NCBI GenBank assembly: GCA_001931875.2
Contig: MSJH02000100.1
Location: 1 to 24,189, forward strand
Source: Byssochlamys sp. IMV 00236
Taxonomy: Eukaryota > Ascomycota > Eurotiomycetes > Eurotiales > Thermoascaceae
Direction of reading: 5' to 3'
Length of the DNA: 24,189 nt
The stretch's first letter is position 1. Every line of letters begins with the position of its first letter. The notes below the pieces were generated by a model. It saw only the letters and a program-made list of their open reading frames with translations, was not told the origin of the DNA and did no database searches. Positions 10,144-19,762 of this stretch are shown here, in pieces. Position numbers and translations under genes: made by a program.

Positions 10144-11114
10144 AAGAAAATGAGATCGACAAGGTATTAAATTAGAATCAATCAACAAAAACTTTTATCA
10201 GCAAGATACTACATCCTTGGTAAAGTCAAAGAAGTATGAATGCCTTTTCAATTAGAGATTAACCAATCATCTATTCCTTTAAATGTCTTTAAATGAACTA
10301 TAAATCTACTCTAAAAGAAAACGAGGGCTAGTAGAATTGATATAATTCATTTAATTCGAACTTAAACTTCATGTAAATTTAAATAAAGGGGGGGATGTTG
10401 TAAAATAATATTGGAACAATGAAATATTGAGCATTTCGTAAAATGGAAGTAAAAGATTCCTAAAATGAGAATGACTCCCTCTTTTGTTACTTAAAGGTGA
10501 ATGTATGGAAAACATCTCTTTAGAAAAGAGAGAGAAAAATAGTAATCAAATGTGCAATGGTGTGTAAGGCAGCTAAAAAAGATGATAGAGATGGAAAACA
10601 AAGGTTTCACTAAGGGATTGAAAACGTCAAAGTTAGATCAAGCACTAGTAAATAGAGTGTTGATTTTATCTCTTAAAGAATATATCAACAGAGAAGATAT
10701 TAATGCATATCAGTCTTAACGTACGTGTGACAGAGTTGAAACAGTTTGTCAGCAATCCAACCTAATATGCAACAGAAAGAATTCTCGTATCACCTTCAGC
10801 TTGCTTCAATTCATAGTGATTGCTTTTCTCTTTAGAACTATAATATCTGAAACAGAGACCATAAAGAAAAACATTAAAGCTTGCATTAAATATTGACAAT
10901 TCAAATATGCGTCTGATATTCTTTGTCATTTGTCAAGATTAAGGTATACCAGAAAATATTCAAATACCGACAGTAGCTGAGGCTTTTGACACCATCTTAA
11001 GGAACAATTACCTAAATTATCATTGGTAGTTCGCTGCTAAAAGAGCAGTAACACACAGATTATAAACAGACTGATTATTCAGCAACATTTTTTCGTTTTC
11101 TTTTCACAACACAA

Positions 11115-13028
11115 ATGTATCCACCCAAGCTATCTACAGAAACACTTGATGAAGTATTGCTGTCAGCAATCGATTGGGCTTTAGCTCATGGCCTCGTTAT
11201 ACGACCTTCTTTGGAGAAGACAGTGCATAAAAATAATGCGGCCGTCATACACGCCCCCTTCACCCTATATCCTACCCCTTTCCCTCGTAAAGAGTTTGAA
11301 AAGGCAAAGGCTTTACAGCAGCCTTGGAACACATTGATTCATAAATTGAGTCAAGACGATAACTTGATACATGATACAATGACCAAGTATGTATCATGTT
11401 TATAGTTTATCGTTTTTGTTAACTTTTTCAATCGATAGTCTTGCCGATCTCGATGATTTTACTCATCATCTTTATGATATTTACAAGACTGTAAAGTCAG
11501 AAGGGATTGCACAGGTAAGTCTATGAGTATTATTTATATGGATCAATTAACACCTATAGAACAATAGCCTGCTAGTCTTGGAATTCATCGCAATGATTAT
11601 TTATTACATGCCGACCCAGGTGCTGATGCATCAACAGCACGAATTCAACAAGTTGAGTTTAACACCATCTCATCTAGCTTTATGAGCCTTAGTACCAGAA
11701 CAAGTCAACTTCATCGGTAAGGAGAGCCCTAGTTTAGAGATAAAAAGAGATAGTTTTTTAACCTGCATCTAAAGTTTCCTATTATCCACTGTAAAGGCAT
11801 ATGCAGGAAATACAATTAAAATGGACCAATTACCTGAAAATAATGCTGTTGAATATATTGCCGATGGGCTGGCCAGTGCATGGAAGCATTATGGAAACCC
11901 CAGGTACAGTTAACAAGCAGTCTATACACATATCGTGCTTAAAAATATATAAATAGCGCGCGTATTGTGATGGTTGTGCAACCAGGAGAACGAAATGCAT
12001 TTGATCAACGATGGATTGAATATATATTACAAGAAAAGTAGGCTTCAAAAAGAATATAGCAATTATATATAATCTTACATTTGCATCATAGACATGGCAT
12101 TTCCCTAATGCGTCTAACCCTTGAGGACATATATTCCAGAGCAACGCTTTCTCCTAAAAATAAGGGACTGATTATGTAATTGATAAACTTTGGTTCTTTA
12201 CTCCCATCACACTAACTCAAACATCCTTCCCCCTTAGTGATGACTATGAAGTAGCTGTAACTTATTTCCGTGCTGGCTATGGTCCTGAAGATTACCCCAC
12301 ACAAAAGGTAAATTTGAAATTTAAGCTGCTAATGACACAAATGCTAACATTCACGCTAAAATGACAGCAATGGGATGCTAGGCTGTTGATAGAAAGATCA
12401 TTATCTATCAAGTGTCCAACCATAGCATATCAACTGGTTGGTTCTAAAAAGATACAACAGATATTGTCTACCCCTGGTTGTCTAGAACGATATGTTACAA
12501 AAGAGACGGCAGACGACATGCGTACATCTTTTGCAGGATTATATCCTTTGGATGAAAGCCCTGAAGGTATTGCTGCTTATGAGATGGCATTAAAGAGATA
12601 TGATGATCTTGTGATGAAGCCTCAAAGAGAAGGAGGCGGTAATAACATTTATGGTCAAGATATTCTCCAAGCCTTAAAAAAGTTGACCCCAAAGGAAAGG
12701 AGTGCGTACATCTTGATGGATTTGATCCGCAGCCCACCTCTTGATAACTTGATGATACGTGCAGGAGAGGTGATTGATGGTGAAGTTGTCAGTGAGCTGG
12801 GTATCTATGGTATTTATTTACAGTAAGTTTCAAAGTCAACTTAAAGTACAGCTTAACTTATTTCCTCATAGTGATGGTCAACAAGAAATTGTCAATCATC
12901 CCGGTGGTCACTTATTACGTACCAAAGCCATCACGACAAGAGAAGGTGGTGTAGCAGCTGGTTTTGCTGTCATTGATAGTCCGCTGTTAGTCGAAGAAGA
13001 TGACAAGCCTGAATTAGAAACATTATAA
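11115..13028 (+). CDS. GSH2: Glutathione synthetase (eukaryotic type)
   Basis: ATP-dependent ligase joining gamma-glutamylcysteine and glycine, the last step of glutathione synthesis; cytosolic. Exons are 11115-11386, 11439-11514, 11568-11716, 11775-11903, 11957-12037, 12092-12175, 12238-12307, 12368-12822 and 12872-13028 (490 aa, normal for the family). Hallmarks: ALAHGLVIRPS near the N-terminus, QQVEFNTISSSF, ERNAFDQRWIE, AVTYFRAGYGPEDYP, CPTIAYQLVGSKKIQQIL, the glycine-rich ATP loop KPQREGGGNNIYG (about 372-384), SELGIYGIYL, and the C-terminal GGHLLRTKAI followed by GGVAAGFAV. Two acceptors were set by family match: exon 3 uses the second of two nearby AGs (acaatag), and exon 4 uses catctaaag so that RFLLSTVKAYAGN is in frame. 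Confidence 0.96.
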
Positions 13029-13289
13029 TAGATATTTTTTTGCCCCCTCCGTTTTTTTAATAGCCCAAAAAAAAAAAGGAATCGCGCGTGTATGTGTGTT
13101 CAGGGATTTTTTATTATTGTTGATGATCGATTTAAAGTGTTTAAGAGAGAAGAGGGAGACGTTTTCAGAGAGTTACAAGTAAACTAATTTTGTACTACAC
13201 CAATGGGCTGAGTCACGCGTAAAGTAAGCAAAGGGAAACAAGACAGTTTTCTTTTTTCTCTTGTTTCTTTCTTGTAAAATAATAACGTA

Positions 13290-14012
13290 ATGGTAACTAC
13301 ACGCACACAAAATTTTTTCTTTTATTCCTTGTTAATTCGTGTGATTTAGGCTGACCAACTCACCCAAGAACAAATTGCTGAATTCCGTGAAGCTTTCAAG
13401 TAAGTTTCATCTTGAAACGAAAACAGTAAAATAACTTTATAAATGTAAGCCTCTTTGACAAAGACCAAGATGGTTCTATATCTACAAAAGAGCTTGGCAC
13501 CATCATGCGTTCCTTAAACCTGAATCCTACCGAAGCTGAGCTTCAAGATATGGTAAAAAATATATGGCCATGTTCTAAGTAGTTTTACTTACATTTGGTT
13601 CAAAAAGATTAATGAAGTTGACAGTGATGGTAACGGTCTTGTTGATTTCTCTGAATTCTTGACCATGATGGGAAGGTATAATCATCAAAATAAGGGAAGA
13701 GAGAGTGTGTGAGTATTGATTCTTGTTTAGAAAAATGAAGGACGCTGACTCTCAAGAGGAAATTGAAGAAGCCTTCAAGGTGTTTGATAAGGATGGTAAT
13801 GGATACATCTCTGCTGCCGAGTTACGTCACGTCATGACTTCTCTTGGCGAAAAAATGACTGAAGAAGAAGTTGATGAAATGATTCGTGAAGCTGATGTAG
13901 ATGGTGATGGTCAAATTAACTATCAAGAATTTGTCAAGATGATGGTAACAGTAACAAACTAACTTTGTCTATTTTTGCTAACGTGTTATTTTTATAATAG
14001 ATGTCTAAATAA
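13290..14012 (+). CDS. CMD1: Calmodulin
   Basis: Four EF-hand calcium sensor. Exons are 13290-13292, 13350-13399, 13450-13552, 13608-13675, 13731-13944 and 14001-14012, giving exactly 149 aa. The first coding exon is the ATG alone. The last codes only MSK and the stop, restoring the standard C-terminus FVKMMMSK after a 56-nt intron with a CTAAC branch point. Reading through that intron instead gives an aberrant VTVTN end at 13962. EF loops: 21-32 ([12 protein letters not shown]), 57-68 ([12 protein letters not shown]), 94-105 ([12 protein letters not shown]) and 130-141 ([12 protein letters not shown]), all with Asp1 and Glu12. LGEK holds the usual trimethyl-lysine position (K116 counting Met). 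The N-lobe is more divergent ([11 protein letters not shown]) than the C-lobe. Confidence 0.97.
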
Positions 14013-14204
14013 GTTTATCTCTTTATTAAATAAAGGCCATCTTACACCCTCTTTTTTTTTTTTTGGTTATGTTAGATAATGATATTGACTAGGTTATTCC
14101 CGGGCTCAAATAGAAATCTCTCTTTTTTATTTGGGAAACACTTTATGCATGACATAAATTCATATATTGACTTGCAGTAAAGCGTAATCTCGAGAGTAAA
14201 TTAG

Positions 14205-14949
14205 TTAGGCAGCAATATTATATGTCTTGAGATATTCTACGCGATATTTGTTATCGTCAGCAAGTGGACCTATCAAAGGATATTCAATATCAATAACACA
14301 ACGTAAAATAGTTCCCCACTTACGGTTAATGGGTGTCCAAACAGGGTCATCTTTAAATAATCTCAATGCTTGAATAAAATCATTTTCGTCGGTAGTAAAA
14401 CGGTGATAGATACCAGGTGGCTAATGTTTGTATTAGTCATCCCGCATGCTACCCTATCACACAACTTACCAAAATAATCATGTCGCCCTTTTCCATGGCA
14501 ATTCTGATCCAAACATCCTCTTCGTCACGAACATCAAAATAACCTGAGCCATCCAAGATGTATCGGATTTCTTCGTCTTCATGAAGATGTCTTGTAATAA
14601 AAGGGGTTGGTTTATAATTTATATATCATCATACCCTCACTACTTACTCGCTAAAGAATTGTTTGAGCTTTTCTTCATAAAGAGAACCAAAAGCAGAAGG
14701 AGAAACCTCGATCTGAACAGGTTGATTAGTTTAAGTATAAGGATTTTTATATATATAACTTACAGTATCTCTGTGCTTATAATGTCTTCTCTTTGCAATT
14801 TCGTCTAATCTATCAAGTGAATCAGGTCCGTCAATTCTCCAATACAAGACACCAATCTTTGCAAGGTCGTCTTGTGTCTTTTTTATGCCAGTGTCATGAG
14901 GAGCTCTTTGGTCAGCGTTACTCTTGTCGTCATAAACATAGGCTCTCAT
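14205..14949 (-). CDS. ADI1: Acireductone dioxygenase (methionine salvage)
   Basis: Metal-dependent cupin that cleaves acireductone in the methionine salvage pathway. Exons in transcript order are 14949-14764, 14712-14648, 14590-14470, 14420-14324 and 14269-14205 (177 aa, close to the family's ~180). Metal ligands are His85 and His87 of [11 protein letters not shown], Glu91, and His130 of [19 protein letters not shown] and PVWTPINR are typical, and the C-terminus is [13 protein letters not shown]. The last intron is needed: it joins PINR to [10 protein letters not shown]. The start is set at MRAYVYDD, the family's usual N-terminus. An in-frame ATG at 15000 would add 17 hydrophobic residues (see findings). 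Convergent with calmodulin and just downstream of VPS35 on the same strand. Confidence 0.95.
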
Positions 14950-15124
14950 GGTTAATGCAAGTGGAATCAAGTTTAAAAGAATAAATAGATACAATTTCAT
15001 CTTTTTTTATACAATTTAAAAGCGTTCTTATTGGTTGGTTTTTCTCTTTTTTTTTTTTCCTTTGAAATCAGACACCCTTTTTATACATATAATTTGTTTA
15101 TTTATGATGATATCATTGCAAGAC

Positions 15125-18100
15125 TTAAATGTCTCCTAAATCCAGTTCGTCGTATTTTGGTCCGTTCCAATCACTATGACCTGATTGTTCTTTACGGCTT
15201 TGTAAATGCAGCAGTGTTGCACGGAAGTGACGGCGAACGTAGTCAGATACAGAGCCTTGATGATGGTCCACTAATGAAGAGGAGTTGGATGTAGGAGGAT
15301 GTTGATCTGGGTTATCCATGTTGCTAAGGTTGGTATTGATCAAGTCAATGAGTCCATTAAGATATTTTACAGTCACTGCTTCATTTCCTTTTTCAAAATA
15401 GTAAATATATCTGTTTAGTATTTCAACAAACAGTTCCACATTTGTCACGGGGTCCATGCAACTATCAGCAATCTTGAGTGCCTTTTGAAGACATTCTAAT
15501 GCGCGTTTTCCGTCTCTGAAGAGTTCCTTTTCATTTTCAGTACCATCTACAGAACGATCTGTAGCCCACCAAAGATGAGAAGATAAATAGACACCTCGGC
15601 ATTGATCGGGTTTCTTTAACAACTTGGAGCTGTGAAGGGCTGCTTTTGTGATCAAGGTATCATAGTTGTCTAGAGAGAAAACGCGTGTTTGCTGAAGTGC
15701 ACCAATAATACAGGTAATTGCCTGGAATTGAGCGCGTGATTCCGAAATGCTTTCTTCGTAGATTGTGAATGCTTCCACAAAGTATTCATATGCAATCTCT
15801 TCGAAACCGCATTCATCCGCACTCTGTCCAGCCAATAAGAACAGATGAAGACAGGTTTCTGCACATTCGCATTTATGGTACAAGGCTGAAATAACTTGAT
15901 GAATAAATCGGAACAATGCGGAAGTCTTCTTCTCCCAGATCTCGTCTTGTACTTCTTGCACTCGATATCTTCTAGCAAGTTTTACCGCAGATATAACCAA
16001 AGATGGGAAGGTATAGCGAATCCTATCACCACCATCACCAAACTGCTTTCGTGCTGCAGATAATAACTAAAAATAAAAAGAGGTTAGACTTTGGTGGCAC
16101 AAGTGTAAAACATTTGTTACCAAGAATTGCGTATCTTCGTCGTCAGATCTGAACATATGAATCATTCTTGCCAGCAAGCCTTGTTTTTCAATATAATCTT
16201 CTTGATCAAAGCTCAGGTCATGCTGCTTTTGACGGCTACCATATGCAGGCTGAAGTGTAGCAGCAGAAACAGGAACATCCTTTTGATCGCGTAAGAGGAC
16301 ATCACAGAGATCGAGAATACCATGGACATCTTCAGGTATGTCAATAATCGTCGAGTTCTTCAAGACACTCTGTACAATAGCATAGGCAATCGACTGACGT
16401 GTGCTGTAAGGTTGAAGTGCGAGCAAGGGTTGATAACTGGCTAAAGCTAACAGGGTGATGACAGAGCTGTAATGTTGAATAGGAGCCAGTAATAAGGATA
16501 AAAGATTGGATTCAGTGGCCTTGGAGTGAAGGTCAGGTAAATCAGATAATTCAAGCACTTTGTCTTTTGCAAAGGCAAGGATTTGATCGACATAGTCCAA
16601 TTTTTCAGGATAGCAGGATAGAGAAAGATTGATGAGTGAGACCAGCAATGCAGTTAAATCCTGTACAGTCAAATCAGGACGAGCCTTGACAAGTTCGACG
16701 ATCTGGCCCCAAAAGACAACAAAGAGTTCAACATCTTCAGGAATACCGCGGATTTTTCGAACATTGGTATCATCATTATCCACAGCCTGACTTTCTTCTT
16801 CTTCTTCTGGTGGACTAACTTTACTATCCTCTTCCTTTTCATCTTCCTTTTGCTCTTGTACTTCATCTGCATTGTCTTCATCATTTGTTTCAGTCACTTC
16901 TTCATCGTCAGCCAAAGTTTCTGATGTTTCTTCATTTTCAACATTTTCCTCTGCTTCTTTCTTTTCTTCGACCGGTTCGTTTTCCTGAGGCTCTTCCTCT
17001 TCTACTGGAAGGCCTTGTAACTTTCGCTTTCTAATGTCAGCAATACGACGAATATTCTCTTCTCTTTGCTTTTTCGTCTCACTAGGTTCTTCGCCTTCTG
17101 CTTCCCGAGCGGCATAGGCAGCCAATCGATCGATGAGTGCAATGATGATTTGCTTTACATTTACTTTTGGATGTAACTGGGCGGTTGCTGACAAGAAAGG
17201 TTGAAGAGTTCGAAGATGAAAGTCATCAGGGAATACTTGAGTAATTATTTCCATGAGATACTCTTGAGCAATAACATCTCGACAGCTAACGACTTGATCC
17301 AAGATACCCGGAAGAATGTCCTATGAAAGAGATAAGTCTACACTGACTGTCTTAGACCTTTTATATACCTTTTACCTTTTGATACATTTTAAGATCAACA
17401 CCATCCAACTGACTGAGTCTGACCAAGTTGGTACCAACCAAGATACGCAATTCTTTACGCTCAGCTTCACGCTTTTCACGGTCTCTTGAATGGCCCTGAT
17501 GCTGCAAACGAACCCAAAGCTTGTTCATTTCTGTAAAGTTGGTCAAGATGAAGTTGATGGACTCGTAAATGTTTCCTTCAGGTCTACAATTCAGCAAATG
17601 ATTAGAGTTAAACATCAAATTATGCAGCCTCTTACCCTGATCCTTCTCCTATGGGCAAGTAATCACGAGTCATACTGCTAAGATAATATCTCAAGAATAA
17701 ACCACGGATAGGATGTTGAACACCTCTTGTCATTTCCATCATATCACGCATGATTTCTCGAACAGGAGCATCAGGCATACTCATATAAGCTGCGCCAACA
17801 GTGATCATCAAGTACAGGCGAGGTACAATATTTCCAGCGTATTGTACAAGCTCATAAAGGTCGGCCAAATGATGTCTTCCAGAGGCATGTGCTTCAGTCA
17901 AAAAGGCTGTCAAGTGTCGCATAGCATCAAAGATAGACATGTCTATAGTTCAAAAGAAATAAAGGTTATGCTTCTCTCCTTTTATTTGCTTTTTATTAAA
18001 AAAAAACTTACATAGTTCATAATAGTTTTTAGGTGTTAAAGAAGAGGTTCTTAGTTCACCCAACATAGTTGAGCAATGCTTTAGACCATCCATTAACCTG

Positions 18101-18269
18101 TTGTTTTCCTATATTTTTATAAAGAGTCATTAGTGCTCAGGGATGACTTTCTTGTTTTTTTACTAACCAAGCATTTCTTCATTTGATGAGCTTGAACCTT
18201 GCAGACATTTAGTATTTCATCCAAGAGCTTTGCTTGGTCTTCAGCAGGAGCGGTACTATGATAGCTCAT
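15125..18269 (-). CDS. VPS35: Retromer subunit VPS35
   Basis: Core of the cargo-recognition trimer of retromer, acting in endosome-to-Golgi retrieval. Exons in transcript order are 18269-18168, 18108-18012, 17942-17636, 17583-17376, 17320-16121 and 16066-15125 (951 aa). The N-terminal region has [40 protein letters not shown], and the VPS26-binding PRLYLM (107-112). It continues with [34 protein letters not shown] and [15 protein letters not shown]. The C-terminal part matches throughout, with [29 protein letters not shown] and [16 protein letters not shown]. Unusual is an acidic Glu-rich insertion of about 120 residues near 309-430, which makes the protein longer than animal VPS35 (~796 aa). 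The Ser/His/Gln-rich segment before the C-terminus is also lineage-specific. Confidence 0.96.
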
Positions 18270-18422
18270 TGCTACTGTTTATAAATAGAATAAAAAGAGA
18301 ATACAACCTATTCGGGTAACAATAAGCCAAGACTGAGGGAAAAGCAACAAGAGAACGAGGCGATTTGAAACTCCTACTCAATCTGGTCTATACGTCATGA
18401 CCATTTGCTTGGTGAGAGGCCA

Positions 18423-18893
18423 ATGTTAGGCGCACTATATTACTTTTTAACTGAAGCTACAAATGCAGTGCACACACACTACAAGAAAGCATCAAACATA
18501 CACTCCAGCTTATTGGACTTAGTCTTGGCAAATACAATGAAACAAGCTGTAAGTTCTTTTGCTTCCTTTATAAAAGAAAACTATAAAATTAAAGGGGAAT
18601 GCTACGCGCGCGCTCTGCTTTTACTAGATACACCCCAGTTTTGCGTGCCACGCTCCGTTTTTGCTAGAGACATACCATTTTTGTATATGATCTTAGTTTG
18701 CTTAGTGAAGTCTCTCGACAGTAAATACAAGTATTTCATAAATATTGAGTTCCAAAAAGAGAAGGGTGGAAGATGTGCTATTGAAGCGAAAAAATTGGCG
18801 TCGTACAAGAAAACTGGAGTGTCTATAGTAAAAACGGAGCGCGTGCGTAGCATTTCCCATATTGAATTAAAATGTAAAAGAGATAAAAGGTAA
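18423..18893 (+). pseudogene. Unidentified open frame running into the MITE
   Basis: From the ATG at 18423 the frame is open to 18893. The first ~55 codons read like protein (LTEATNAVHTHYKK, SNIHSSLLDLVLANTMKQA), followed by a possible donor gtaagt at 18550. From about 18592 the frame runs through the inverted-repeat element, so the later residues are transposon sequence. It may be a gene end cut by the insertion, a first exon ending at 18549, or chance. No family recognised. Confidence 0.2.
18592..18859. mobile_element. MITE-like element with ~50-bp terminal inverted repeats, TA-flanked
   Basis: The left end (18592-18642) and the complement of the right end (18810-18859) match over about 49 bp with roughly 42 identities; both contain GGRAATGCTACGC, CGCGCTC and TTTTTACTA/CTTTTACTA cores. 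Each end abuts a TA (18590-18591 and 18860-18861), the target duplication of Tc1/mariner-type elements. The element is about 268 bp and codes no transposase. A further direct copy of the repeat core (CGCTCCGTTTTTGCTAGAGAC) lies at 18651-18671, just inside the left repeat. The exact boundary is uncertain by 1-2 nt because the two ends differ in length by one base. Confidence 0.7.
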
Positions 18894-19019
18894 TCCAGAT
18901 TCATCAAGCCATTGAAGGAAACGTCCATCCAGGGATGTGGTTTCCTGGGCAGCCGTATTGAAGTTGGTCCGTCTCCTAAGGGGATGGAACAAATGATTGG
19001 CTAGTAGAACCGCCAAGAG
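18867..19019 (-). pseudogene. Coding-like remnant, possibly retroelement-derived
   Basis: A 50-codon open stretch on the minus strand with strongly protein-like composition (NFNTAAQETTSLDGRFLQWL) that stops 6 bp from the right edge of the MITE. Just upstream another frame is open (TRFQRAFEFLQGTLTLGG), as expected of a frameshifted remnant or an unrecognised intron. The pattern FN-x(n)-GRFLQWLDESGL is loosely like the DFN...GR-x-L region of EEP endonucleases in non-LTR retrotransposons, but the catalytic Asp of GDFN is not present. Identification is weak. Confidence 0.25.
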
Positions 19020-19762
19020 TCAATGTACCTTGTAGGAACTCGAAAGCTCGTTGAAATCTTGTGCGAGCAACACAAACGAATTAAAGAAAAAAAGATACAA
19101 ACCATTCATCTAGGATAATTATACACAAAACCTTGTATTAAAGGTTATTAGCGTAATGTTACTCTGTCTGCACTCTTACACACACAATATAGTTAAACAG
19201 GAACGTCACAAACTGTAATAAGTTAAATAGATACCCTTTTAAAGTGAATATAGCGCGAAAATACGACAATTTTCACTGATGAAACTTTTATCTCTACAAA
19301 ATATAGTGTCATCCTTCTCTATATTTATTGTCCCAATCGTAGAATTGAAATAGAAACCATAAAGCGACTAGATGCATCAAATAAGCCAAAAACTCTGGCC
19401 TGTGACTATGTGTACACCAAGAAAAACTAATATAGCAGCGTACTACTGCAGTGGCACCATTATAGTAGTTTGTTTGATTTTAGTCATAAAGAGCTTTGGA
19501 ATATTGTCTATTGTAGAGTAATTCTATTTCTGTTGTTGATAACATAGTCCATAACAACCTTAGCATTGAAACAGATGGATATATGTTCGTCATATGAATC
19601 TTTCCTTGTTTAAGGTATTTTCATAAGAGAATAAATGTTTCACAACACAACAAACATTTGTCCAACTGCAACAAACAAGTTGACCGAGCGTTGAACATGA
19701 TTAATAGAGAATGTTAAAGGCTTCTTGTTTGGTTCTTCTCTTTATCTAACTTTTAGGCACTA

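Larger units (their letters stand above)
7553..11114. other. Long intergenic region, mostly non-coding
   Basis: About 3.5 kb with no confident gene. Contents in order: a pyrimidine-rich plus strand (about 7770-8020); a possible two-exon small gene (7899-8201); a 69-aa minus frame at 8655-8864 without recognisable domains; a palindrome at 8880-8898; a GC-rich block at 9605-9760; a TAAGGGGG cluster (9941-10143); and a 55-aa ATG-initiated minus frame at 10762-10929 of unknown origin. It must hold the promoters of the C2H2 gene (leftwards) and of GSH2 (rightwards). No tRNA or known snRNA signature was seen. Confidence 0.5.
18270..19762. other. Repeat-containing intergenic region
   Basis: No confident gene. 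It contains a coding-like plus stretch from 18423, a MITE-like inverted-repeat element at 18592-18859, and a coding-like minus stretch at 18867-19019. About 19060-19760 is AT-rich with nothing recognised; it precedes the nuclease-helicase gene and may contain its promoter or undetected 5' exons. Confidence 0.5.

Noticed and set aside
13723..13962. Calmodulin C-terminal frame ending VTVTN
   Set aside because: Those codons lie in an intron (13945-14000). Splicing to 14001 gives the canonical MMMSK end and the standard 149-aa length.
15031..15294. 87-codon plus-strand frame
   Set aside because: Antisense shadow of the VPS35 3' end plus intergenic T-runs.
18602..18928. 108-codon minus-strand frame
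   Set aside because: Most of it is the MITE read in reverse. No ATG-based gene or domain is visible.
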